From: Anastrepha obliqua
Taxonomy: Eukaryota > Arthropoda > Insecta > Diptera > Tephritidae
Assembly: GCF_027943255.1 (NCBI RefSeq)
Contig: NC_072897.1
Coordinates: 41,452,044-41,516,043, forward strand
Direction: 5' to 3'
Length of the DNA stretch: 64,000 bases
Positions 54,654 through 64,000 of the stretch are shown one piece after another. Both the position numbers and the translations under genes were made by a program. The notes under the pieces were generated by a model. It did not search any database and was not told where the DNA came from. It saw only the letters and a program-made list of their open reading frames with translations. Within the stretch, counting starts at the first letter, position 1, and every line of letters begins with the position of its first letter.

Positions 54654-55844
54654 ATGACCTCAAATAAAAAAACAAAAAAAATAAAGGAGACCGCTCCTCC
54701 TCATAGACCACAAGGAACGAGAAGTTCCGCTTTCCTAGCTACGGTCCCCCCGAGCTCTCCAAAAGGGTACGATATCGGCAATATTTACCAAATATCAAAA
54801 CCTGCAACCGACAAAGCAAAACCCCGGTCGGTAGCAATCATCACCACAGGCCCCAGCACAAGCAAAAGTGATTTAGTCGTGCAGGCTTCTGTGATCCATC
54901 CCGCAAAGTGAGTTCCGGCCGGAGATATAGCTAATTCCGATACGAATAAATGGCCGACACTAAGGACGGTAGACCCAGCGAAAGCAGGCTACTAAGGAGA
55001 GAATTGAGAGAGTGAAAGCGATCATTCTCAACTTTAACCCCAAATTGCAACAAACGCAGTGCACTCGAAAAGGTTGCATAATAATAGGCATTCCTGATGA
55101 GAATCATCCGGATGGCGTAATTCCAAAATTCCAATGGAATTGGGTAGAAGCAGCGTTAACGAAAGTGGCGCTTAAGGTAATCCTGGAAAATCGGGGAGCT
55201 CCGCCTGCATGCCAAGACGTAGGCTGACCTCAAGGCCAAATAAAGATTGTTGCGTGCGATGATCGGTGCAACTACATAAGATAGCCATCTCTAAAATCGG
55301 TGAAGTATACCCAAATGCCAAGCGAGTGGTTGTCGACAAAAAAGACATTCTGCTAAGACCACGCGCAAGGCTATGGACACCGTCAACCCTAGAAGATCCC
55401 GGGGAGAATATGCGATTCATACGAGTATGTAACCCCGAGATCCCAACACAAGACTGGAAGTTTGCGAAAATCCAAACAAAAGCTAATGAAGCTGAAGAAC
55501 CAAAACGCCCAACTATGCAGGTTATCTTGTTGCTAACAGACGGCTCCATTGAACCGTTAGCGAAACGTGACGGTGAATTAAAATATGTCTTTTTAAAAAT
55601 CAAAATAAAAGTATATAAGACCGGCACTGAAGCAATAGAACTTCTGGCCATCAATGAAGAAGCCGAGCAGATGAGCGAAACTATGCATAGAAGCACAGGG
55701 GAACTTCTTGTTGAAGAAGGGTACGCCTCCTCCGGTTCAGAATTTGGCTTGGTGAGGATGTACTTCGAGAAGGGACGTAAGTATATCACGGGTGAGCATA
55801 AATACTCCGAAAAGGATCTTTTATGCGAAATTAGAGCAGATTAG
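54654..55844 (+). pseudogene. LOA-C ORF1 (DUF4780-type)
   Basis: Begins MTSNKKTKKIKETAPPHRPQ, Ser/Pro-rich and stops at 54911; the core resumes at 55060-55230 (KGCIIIGIPDENHPDG, FQWNWVEAALTKVALKVILE) and, after a shift, at 55266-55844 (KIAISKIGEVYPNAKRVVVD, RARLWTPSTL, RVCNPEIPTQDWKFAKIQ). Block order and spacing match LOA-A 10260-10690 with about half the residues the same. The last 192 codons are intact. Confidence 0.8.
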
Positions 55845-55849
55845 AAGTG

Positions 55850-57240
55850 GATACACCCTCTTCAGAAAAATTTAGATCACTGCAAAAAGCCTCCCTTGCC
55901 CTCCTGGAATGTTTGTCGGAAGACCAACCTGACGTCGTCCTCATTCAGGAACTATGGGTACGCAGAGGAACTATATGTATGTTGCTCGGGGTTATACAGT
56001 GCTAACTGTGAAGGTACTAAAAGGGCATGCATAATAACAAAATCACAACTAAACACTTTTATGATTCATAATTTCAGTAATGTAAGCAGTAAGAAGGCGT
56101 TGTTCCTAAGCAACGACAGGTGGGCATTTCCACCACTTAGGACTGGTAGTGGCAGGCTAATCACCTACCCTGCCAGAAATCAAATAGATTAACGAAACCA
56201 ACGCAAGACAAGTCTTGTCGAGGCCATATGCTCCTGAGAGGAGTGAACAAGGAAAATAAATTTCATTAGTGCAGACACGACGACGGTCAGCTGGGAAACA
56301 AGCGGAAGCAGCTGCCGGCTGACCTCGTTTTACTTCGCTGGCGACAACACAGGCCACTACCGTCGCAGCTTATAAGAACGCTTGTGGAGAACTTCGAAGC
56401 CCTAGAAGGTGGTGCTAATGCGCATCATACACTATGGGGAGAATGGACACCAATGAACGGGGTAAGTATCTGTTTAATTATATTATAGGAAGTAAGCCAC
56501 TAGTGTGTATCAAAGGCAATCAACCCACCTTCATTACACGTAATACACAGGAAGTCCTTGACACAACGCTGATACGTTTATACAAAAATGAACTTCAAGA
56601 AAGACCTGACCTACCCTCAATAATATCACCATTGATATTAAGAAATCATTGGACAAACATATACAAATTCTTACGGACGTATGTAGAGTAGTGCTAAAAA
56701 AAGCCTGTCCTATAGTCCAGCATAAGGGAAGATAACAGCCGTCCTGGTAGTCAGAAAATCTAACAACCTTAAGAACTGATTGTAGAAGACAGTTTAATAT
56801 AGCAAAAGCTACAAGAATGGGTAAAGACTGGCACTTATAGAGATAAGTAAAAGTAGGATAAGAGTAAAGTTCACATATATCACCTAAAGATTTCCGGCCA
56901 ATTAGCCTATACATTTTCTTACTAAAAACCTCACAAAGAATCATAGAAGAGTATTTTAAAGCTAATATAAACCCCACTCAGCTTAGTATCTCGCAGCACG
57001 CATACTGTAAAGGAAAATCTACATAAACGGCACTTAACTCACTTATCGCAAAGACTGAAAAATAATTTACAATAAAGAATATACACTGGCACCATTTTTT
57101 GATATTGAGTGCGCTTTCAACAACATCCTACCAGAAACCATATTACATACCCTGACTAATTTGGGGATTTTCGGATCTCTGGTTGAATTGATCAAAAACA
57201 TGCTTTTAGATTGGATTAGATTTGTGGGGGTTGGACAAGT
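55850..57240 (+). pseudogene. LOA-C ORF2 remnants
   Basis: Very decayed. Endonuclease: DVVLIQELWVRRG near 55930, GKYLFNYIIGSKPLVCIKGN near 56460 (LOA-A has GECLFDYLIGTKLQICNKGN). RT: KDFRPISLYIFLLKTSQRI near 56890, then FFDIECAFNNILPETILHTL near 57090-57140. No frame longer than about 85 codons remains. Ends near 57240, tail to tail with LOA-D. Confidence 0.7.
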
Positions 57241-57289
57241 CCAGTAGAAAGAATAGAGATAGGAACGATAAAGAGTGGGTGCTTAGACG

Positions 57290-58650
57290 GGTAAATTAGT
57301 TTGAGGTCACTCTTCCACAAATCTCTTGGATTCATTGATGAATTTTAAGAGATCCGGAAGAGGAAGAGTATGAACTTTGTCCATACCCAGTGTATCGCAA
57401 CCCAATATCCTAAGTCTGATTCTGGAATATGCAGTACAGCTACAGAGAAAATGCCGTCATTCTCAAGACTGGATAGGCATATCGGGATGTCTACGACTCC
57501 CATGGTAGCCATATGCTGACCATAGACGTGGTGCCTTATGACTACACCCACCAGTATTCTAAGGTCCTTTCTGCTTTCACAAAGCACTTGGCTACTCTGC
57601 ACGAGTTTAACTCAGACCAACGTCCTCTATGGGTAGACCTCATGAAGTCGTGAATCCATAGTTGAATAGATGCGGAATTGACACATACAAAGGGTTCAGG
57701 GCCTAGTGGCACACTTACAGAGCTTTCATTTACCAATTTATCAGCTAACTCGTTCACTGTAATGCCACAATGTCCAGGCACCCAAATAAGACTAACTTTG
57801 TCGTGGTTTGCAACACTGTCCAATTTTGTCTTACATTCACCGACCAACTTCGAAGAGCAGCGTGGGTTAGCAAGGGCTTTCAGTGCAGCTTGACTGTCAC
57901 TGCAAATCCAATACTGTTGCCCCGCCACTTTTTCTCAATTAGCCAGTACGCCATATTCAAGATGGCATTGACTTCCGTAAGGAATACCGAGGCCATCTGT
58001 CCTGTGGCATAGGAGTACTTAGTGCCTTCGTCTAAGTACCATCCAGATCCGCTTCCATCACTGGTTTTGGATCCGTCGGTGTTTAAAGTGTGCTGATATA
58101 CCGTTAATAGGTTCTCTGGACTTAACCATTGATCTCTATCTGGGATCGAAATATCATACTTCCTACCAAAGCTAACGACAGGCACCCGATTCTCCTCCTT
58201 TCTTCATTTCCCCAGACTTCGTTTAACTTGAGCCTGTACGCCGCCTTCATTGCTTCCTTTCGAATTTGCAGATCTAGAGGTTGCAAGTTCAGAATGGCAT
58301 TAACGGCATCACCAGATGTCGTACTCATGGCACCTGTGATGCCCAAGCACACACATCTCTATAGCCTGTTTAGGGGGCTTACTCTGGAATTACCCATTGT
58401 GGTTTTCCACCATACTAAAGAGGCGTATGTAACAATGGGTCTAATCAGGGTGATGTACAGCCAGTGTACTATCGCCAGTCTCAGACCCCATGTCTTGCCA
58501 AAGGTTCTCTTACACTGCCAGTTTACTATCGCCGGTCCTAGACCCCATGTCTTGCCAAAGGTTCTCTTACACCGCCAAAAGACTTTTCGTGTTCGAGAGA
58601 CCTTCTGCTCGACGTGCTTCTTCCAGGTAAGTTTACTATCTAGGATTCTT
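57290..58650 (-). pseudogene. LOA-D 3' part: RT thumb, RNase H, C-terminus
   Basis: Begins DSKLTWKKHVEQKVSRTRKV in the thumb, goes through an in-frame 57-bp duplication (58461-58517, 58518-58574), IRPIVTYASLVWW, a stop, then CLGITGAMSTTSGDAVNAIL. RNase H: TDGSKTSDGSGSGW, ASVFLTEVNAIL, CSDSQAALKALANP and WVPGHCGITVNELADKL supply all four acidic residues, spread over three frames. The end reads MGVVDIPICLS. The upstream continuation is across RTE-D at 61523. Confidence 0.85.
58461..58574 (-). repeat. 57-bp tandem duplication in LOA-D thumb
   Basis: Units 58461-58517 and 58518-58574, about 90% alike, both translating as CKRTFGKTWGLRxAIVxW. Length 57 keeps the frame. Confidence 0.85.
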
Positions 58651-59253
58651 CTTAATTTGCGCGATAACCACTTACGCGATTTCGGCCGAGTTTAACAAAG
58701 CGCGCCAGTCGTTTCTTTCTCGTGCTAACCGGCGCAAATTGGACACACCAAGTGAAGAAAAGTCCTTCTCCATCTGATTTTTCCAACGCAGAAAAGGCCT
58801 TCCTCTTCCTCTGCTACCACCAGCAGGTACCGCATCGAATACTTTCAAAGCCGGAGCGTTTGTATCCAGTCGGATGACATGACCCAGCCAACGTAGCCGC
58901 TGGATCTTTATTCGCTGCGCTATGTCTATGTCGTCGCAAAGCTCATACAGCTCATCGTTCCATCGTCTGCGATATTCGCCGTTGCCAACGTGCAAAGGTC
59001 TAAAAATCTTACGCAAAATCTTTCTCTCGAACACTCCAAGCGTCGCTTAATCCGATGTTGTCATCGTCCAAACTTCTGCGCCATACGTTAGGACCTCCAA
59101 GATGAGAGTCTTGTACAGTGTAAGTTTTGTTCGTCGAGAAAGGACTTTACTGCTCAGTTGCCTACTTAGTCCAAAGTAGCACTTGTTAGCAAGAGAAATT
59201 CTACATTGGATTTCAAGGCTGACATTGTTACCGGTGTTAATGTTGGTTTCTAA

Positions 59254-60015
59254 CTAAACGAAGTCTTTTACAACCTCGAAATTATAACTGTCAACAGTGA
59301 CGTGGGTGCCGATACCCGAGTGCGCCGACTGTTTGTTTGAAGACAGGAGGTACTCCGTTTTGTCCATGTTCACCATCACACCCATTAGCTTTGCCTCCTT
59401 ATCCAGTTTAGAGAAGACAGAACTAACAACGCGGTTGTTAAGGCCGATGATGTCGATATTATCCGCATACGTTAACAATAGTACACTCTTATAAAATATT
59501 GTGCCTGAGCGATTAAGTTCTGCGGCTCGTACGATGCTCTCCAACATGAGGTTAAAGAAGTCACACGACAGCGAGTCACCCTGTCTGAAACCTCGTTTCG
59601 TATCAAACGGCTCGGAGAGGTCCTTCCTAATTCTGACGGCGCTGCTGGTGTTGAGCAACGTCATCTTGCATAGCCGTATTAGTTTTGTGGGGATACCAAA
59701 TTCAGGCATCGCGGCATACAAGTAACTTCTCTTCGTACTGTCGAATGCAGCTTTGAAATCGACGAAAAGATGGTGCGTGTCGATTCTCCTTTCGCCGGTC
59801 TTTTTCAAGATTTGCCGTATTGTAAATATTTGGTCGATGGTAGACTTTCCAGGTCTTACGCCACACTGATAAGGTCCAATCAGTTGGTTGACGGTGGGCT
59901 TCAGCCTTTCACTCAATACGCTCGCTAGAAACCTATAGCCGATATTTAGTAGACTAATCCCGCGGTAATTGGCACAGATTGCAGGATCACCCTTCTTATG
60001 GATTGGACAGAGCAC
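59254..60015 (-). pseudogene. RTE-D reverse transcriptase palm
   Basis: 253 open codons: MLCPIHKKGDPAICANYRGI, RPGKSTIDQIFTIRQIL, LFVDFKAAFDSTKRSYLY, GFRQGDSLSCDFFNLMLE and LTYADNIDIIGLNNRVVSS. The fourth residue of the YADD box is Asn. Length and block spacing are otherwise normal for RTE. The upstream finger region with VRIAITWLKNNKAAGADRLP is in another frame (59946-60608). Confidence 0.85.
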
Positions 60016-60438
60016 ACTTTAATTCCAATCGGCAGGCATGCTTTCATCCGACCATATTTTGCATAAGAGCTGATGCTGCACCTCACTAGCTCCTCGCCGC
60101 CATGTTTGAATAGCTCAGCCGGCAGTCGGTCGGCGCCCGCGGCTTTGTTGTTCTTTAGCCACGTTATCGCTATTCTCACCTTGTCATGGTCGGGGAGCGG
60201 AACGTAAATACCGTCGTCGACGATTGGGGTATCGGGATATTCACATTCTCTGTAACTTCCGCAGTTATCACTGTTTAACAGGTTGCAGAAGTGTTCCCTC
60301 TGGATGCCAGTAACCAGTTCGCCGTTTTTCTTTTTACAGGAACACGCCCCGGTCTTAAAACCTTCTGTAAGCCGCCGAACTTTCTGGTAGAGTTTTCGAG
60401 CGTTGTACCTGTTGGCTAGCATCTCAAGCTCCTCGCAC

Positions 60439-60884
60439 TCACGTACATATTTCGGCCTCTCGGCATGCCGGTTTGTTGGGCAGTATTCTCTGAGAGCAGG
60501 AGTGGGGGTCGAGTGGCGAATCTTCTGGCTGTCTGTTGTGATTGCAGCTTTTCGATGTCGAGCATTCTCTGCGTAGGTAGATGTAGGTGCACAGAGGCGT
60601 ACGCACATCTAATACACTAGAAGCGTGTCTTCCATCTTTCAATACATGATCGATCCGGCTTCGCGTTTCTCGATCTTTTTATGGTGGAATCTGGTGCTGC
60701 AGACTACCATGTTTCGGGCCCCGGCGAAGTCGAGCAGCCGCTGTCCGTTACCGGATGTATCGTTGTGCAGGCTGAATTTTCCGTCTGTGGGACCAAAAAT
60801 TCCCTCCTTGCCCACTCTGGCGTTGAAGTCGCCAAGCACGATTTTTATGTCGGGGCGGGGGCAGCGCTCATAGGAAAGTTCCAA
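60439..60884 (-). pseudogene. RTE-D endonuclease
   Basis: KIVLGDFNARVGKEGIFGPT is intact at 60639-60884; the SDHYLV end found in RTE-B has been lost (sequence jumps at about 60600 from KDGRHASSVLDVRT). So endonuclease activity is unlikely. Confidence 0.75.
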
Positions 60885-61522
60885 GCGCTCATAGAAGGAA
60901 TCTTTGGTCGCATCGTCCTTCTCTTCCGTCGGGGCGTTGGCTCAAATTAGCGAGCTGTTAAAAAATCACGCTTTGATGCGGATTATTGCGAGACGCTCGT
61001 CCACCGGAGTGAACGACAGTACTTGGCGACGAAGTCTCGCTCCCAAAACAAATCCGACACCAAATTTGCGCCCCTTTACATGGCAGCTGTAGTAGACGTC
61101 ACAAGGTCCTATGGTTTTCTTGCCTTGACCCGTACATCGCATCTCTTGGATGGCACTGATGTTCAGCCTTTACTCTCACGAGGACAGAGGCACCTTCCCC
61201 ATTAAGGGACCGGACATTCCAGGTGCATGCCCTGAAATCGTATTCTTTATTTCGTTTGCATTGGTCGTCATCAATTTAGGTAGTTCTCATCCGAGGCTTT
61301 GTTGCTGTTTTCATTGGGGGGGCCTTTTAAGTGACGGGTCCCAAACCCAACGCACACCAGCTATCCTGGAATGCTTCGCTTTCTCACGTTAGCTCACTCC
61401 CGAACGGGTGTTCGGAAGCTACCCAGAACCATATGCAGAAGAATCGTCCTGGCCACTCCCAAGTGAATGGCGATCAGTAACTTTCCCCACTTGCGTGGAC
61501 TTCTACACATGGAACCATCCTC

Positions 61523-63470
61523 CTAGCATTACTCATAAATAATTAACATCAGAAGACAGTTGCAATGTTACCCCTTTCAATGTGGGTAGTAACTGGCCTT
61601 CTATATTGCGTTTCCTAGTGAAAAGCACTATGGTACTTTTTGTAGGTTTCACCGAAAGTCCACGCAATTCGCACCACTACTCAATCTTATTTAAAGCTAC
61701 CTATTTGATTGCATATAGCTTCAAGTTATCGTCCTGAGATTAATACGCACACATCGTCTGCGTAGGTTTGGACGTGTCCAATTTCATGCAGATCATTAAG
61801 AAGAGAGTCCACAACGAAGCACCAGAGAAGGGGAGAGAGTACACCGCCTTGTGGGCAACTCTACTTAACAACAACCCTGACTCCTTCTCTCTATCCATAG
61901 TAGGCAGTCTTTTTGATAACATATGGATAATCTATGGATAAGTTCGTGCGGTTTTACAACAGATGGCGTAACTTGATTATTATTCCATTGATCCACATTT
62001 CCAAACATTCATTGGAGAGCTACTGTCGTAAGGCACAAACGTCAGTATAAGTTTTTTATTTGAAGCGTTAACAACAATATTTTTACCACACTTGAAAATG
62101 TCGAATTTCGTGCCAAATAATGTGTTTTTGCGGGGAATTCTTTAATATGAAGAAAAAAGCAGCCGAAAGTCATCGTATCTTGGTGGAAGTTTATGGTGAG
62201 CATGCTCTAGCTGAGCGAACGTGCCAGAAGTGGTTTGCACGCTTTAAAAGTGGTGATTTTGGCCGCGCCGCCAAAGTTCATGGATACCGAATTGGAGGAA
62301 TTGCTCGATCAAGATCCGGCTCAAACGCAAGAAGAGGTTGCAAAAACTTTGGGAGTTGATCAATCAACCATTTCCAAACGTTTAAAAGCCATGGGAATGA
62401 TCCGAAATTCAAATTTCGAAAAAAAACCGCACGAACTTATTCATAGACCAATCCATCCATTGGATCCATCTGACAATGATTTCTTCCACTCTTTCACTTC
62501 TGCTAGAAGAGCACATAGAGTCAAAGGTAGCATTGTCGAAAGCTCCTTCAATCTCCACAAACACACCAAGAGTATACTCTCTCGTTTCCAGCCCTTTTTC
62601 GGATATGCTAACGCTCTAGTGCAGAACCGATTCGTAAGATTTCCCACTTTGATAAGCCTGCTGACTGACCTTTAGAGGGTTTCGTCCTAGAACCCTCGTC
62701 CCAATGTGCTTCTCCCCCATACGTTCCAGACCCTAAAGCATAAACAATGTCAGGCTTATATAATAGTTCTGAAACTTGTTGGTAACGCGTAACTGTCCTT
62801 GCCTGGCTTTGGGATAAATACAACTTTCACCAAACGCCACCAATGTGGAACATAAGCGTGCGCGAGACATGCCGTAAAGATTATTTTCATAGCCTTTATT
62901 AGTTGTTCTTCGCCCCGCTTGAACATGATGGGTAAATGTCATAGGGTCTTGTGGAATTAAAGTTTTCGAATGACAAGAAGGCGAACCGTTATTGTTTCCT
63001 CGTTAACTATCCTGGATGCAACAAACCAATCACGTCTGCTGACTGGAGCCTTGGAAATGTATTGAAAAGAGAACATCGTACACTTCTGATTTTGAGTCCT
63101 TGTAAGTACCATCTGGTTTGAGCAGTGTGTCTAGCCTAGCCGTCCGGTCTTTTTGGAGGGCTTTGCATAACTTCGCTGAACTCTTCCCCTCCTTCAGTTC
63201 ACTGCAGAAGGTTCTATAAGAGACCAATTTAGATTATCTAATTTTCTTTTTATATTCCTTCCTCAGCTTTCGGTGGGCAGTCCAATCTTCTTGCAACTGA
63301 GTTTTAAGAGCTGTGTTTTCGGGAAGCTTTCCGGAGTTTCGAGAGTCCGGTCTTCCACCAAGGGACTGTATTACCCTCTCTTCTCCTACGATCCGGGCAC
63401 ACCTTGTTATAACACTCAATCAAAGTTCGCCCCAATGAGTTTGTGGCTTCTTCAATCGCAGTTATTATTC
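61523..63470 (-). pseudogene. LOA-D ORF2 main part: linker and RT palm
   Basis: Read leftward from 63470: linker 63234-63419 (DWTAHRKLRKEYKKKIR), 62990-63227 (KEGKSSAKLCKALQKDRTAR, LFSIHFQG), RT finger VKVVFIPKPGKDSYALPTSF near 62760-62830, motif A VEIEGAFDN near 62535 (Asp replaced by Glu-like reading VEIEGAF where the family has FLDIEGAF), GxPQGGVLSPLLW and QTYADDVCVLISG near 61740-61870, and NYL-stop-VML at the RTE-D junction. Interrupted by MLE-3 at 61941-62437. LOA (Baggins-like) by these blocks. Confidence 0.8.
61941..62437 (+). mobile_element. MLE-3: deleted mariner inside LOA-D
   Basis: 497 bp between TA pairs (61939-61940, 62438-62439). Ends AGTTCGTGCGGTTTT and complement. It encodes only the N-terminal DNA-binding half of a mariner transposase, mostly at 62150-62400 with frame changes: KKAAESHRILVEVYGEHALA, RTCQKWFARFKSGDF, TELEELLDQDPAQTQEEVAK and KTLGVDQSTISKRLKAMGMI. 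The catalytic domain is deleted. Complementary to MLE-1, which keeps the other half, though their ends differ. Confidence 0.9.
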
Positions 63471-63683
63471 GGAGTGTGAGAACATCCTCGATTTCGCTTT
63501 ATCGAGATCCTTATGTCGTGTCCAATCCGCTTTTCGAGAATTCCGGCCTGCTGGGGTCGAGGTTCTCTCGGCCGCAAGTGTGAACTCTATAAAACGGTGG
63601 TCCGACAGGGAATCTTTATCGAGTATTTTCCAACCAGTGATATGATCGGATATTTTATCGTTAAATAATGTCATATGAATCAC
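63465..63683 (-). pseudogene. LOA-D endonuclease C-terminal end
   Basis: MTLFNDKISDHITGWKILDK, DSLSDHRFIEFTLAA: the final SDH motif of the endonuclease and the start of the linker, as in LOA-A (KVLKEHSFSDHRYISFE). Upstream endonuclease is deleted. Confidence 0.75.
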
Positions 63684-63943
63684 TTCCTGCCTTCTGATGG
63701 TCGCAAAAGTAGAGGGTTTGCAGGTGTCGCCTGCATCTCCATTGCTTTTTCTGGTTCCACTGAGCCAAGCTCATTTTCGCCCAGTAACAAGCTCTCTATA
63801 GAGCTACCAGCGGGAGGATTACCACAAGTATGGGTACCCCGTGCAGAATAGTCCTGGTTTGTGCTCATTTTAATTTGTGTAGTGGTCCTGTTAATATTCT
63901 TCAAGGGAGCCACTGTTACAGAGGAACCCGTTATCGACAGTTC
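63684..63943 (-). pseudogene. Probable LOA-D ORF1 N-terminus
   Basis: A Thr/Ser/Glu-rich frame, KMSTNQDYSARGTHTCGNPP and LLLGENELGSVEPEKAMEM, with no domain. Its position before the endonuclease scrap suggests the disordered start of ORF1 joined by deletion to ORF2. No family signature is visible. Confidence 0.4.
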
Positions 63944-64000
63944 AAGTATAGATCTACTAGTGTTCTTTTTAACTCAGTAATCACTCTATTTGTCATCCGA

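Larger units (their letters stand above)
58651..61522 (-). mobile_element. RTE-D: nearly full-length RTE element nested in LOA-D
   Basis: 2,872 bp; 3' motif TTCTTAATTTGCGC at 58651, 5' end near 61522 with the unit also at the 5' end of RTE-B. CTAG at 58649-58652-type position (TCTAGGATTC) and at 61524 (CCTAGCATT) allow a 4-bp target duplication. If the element and one CTAG are removed, LOA-D joins in frame. Contains endonuclease (60439-60884), linker (59946-60608), palm (59254-60015) and thumb (58672-59034), with frame changes between. Palm has YADN as in RTE-C. Confidence 0.88.

Noticed and set aside
1..64000. CRISPR arrays, bacterial operons or ribosome binding sites
   Set aside because: No regularly spaced repeats of that type, and the content is clearly that of an insect genome.

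Overview
This window is eukaryotic and comes from an insect, most likely a higher fly. The visible families point there: an errantivirus-type Gypsy element, Jockey-, R1-, LOA- and RTE-type non-LTR retrotransposons, mariner and Tc1 elements, and a tRNA-derived SINE. Naming a tephritid-like fly is my inference from general resemblance; no sequence search was possible. I found no convincing host gene, rRNA, functional tRNA or CRISPR array in 64 kb. Almost everything identifiable is a transposable element, usually broken, often nested, on both strands. This is the texture of pericentromeric heterochromatin or a piRNA-cluster-like region.

Layout. 0-2.6 kb: Jockey ORF1 split by the 3' end of an RTE element, then non-coding DNA and a SINE fragment. 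2.6-9.5 kb: a complete Gypsy/errantivirus provirus on the minus strand, with 365-bp LTRs that read as identical and a TACG target duplication. 9.5-12.3 kb: LOA-A. 13-15.6 kb: Jockey-B, interrupted by a 727-bp TTAA MITE. 17.1-17.6 kb: deleted mariner MLE-1. 18.1-21.9 kb: two Jockey/CR1-like elements and a C-terminal fragment. 22.1-22.4 kb: SINE. 22.9-26.3 kb: LOA-B. 26.4-28.3 kb: mariner fragment MLE-2 and a Tc1-like element with both ends. 28.7-32.7 kb: R1-A. 33-35.1 kb: RTE-B. 35.2-36.8 kb: a Transib-like inverted-repeat element carrying an unknown 142-residue ORF. 37.6-39.4 kb: Jockey-C fused to RTE-C. 40.2-40.9 kb: LOA-E. 41.1-45.4 kb: R1-B (minus). 45.4-46.5 kb: LOA-F. 47.1-52.0 kb: R1-C with a 12-bp target duplication. 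52.6-53.8 kb: an unknown frameshifted gene and an inverted-repeat cluster. 54.6-57.2 kb: LOA-C. 57.3-63.9 kb: LOA-D (minus), containing a nested RTE-D and a nested mariner (MLE-3).

Relations between elements. Non-LTR copies encode a gag-like ORF1 (CCHC knuckles in R1 and Jockey, DUF4780-like in LOA) and an ORF2 with apurinic-type endonuclease and reverse transcriptase, plus RNase H in LOA. The R1 and LOA-B copies share a 5' leader with a hairpin whose stem changes in a compensating way between four copies; this is the best candidate here for an undescribed functional element. The second is the Transib-like element with its non-transposase ORF. The Gypsy element is the youngest insertion by LTR identity, although its pol frame and env are damaged.
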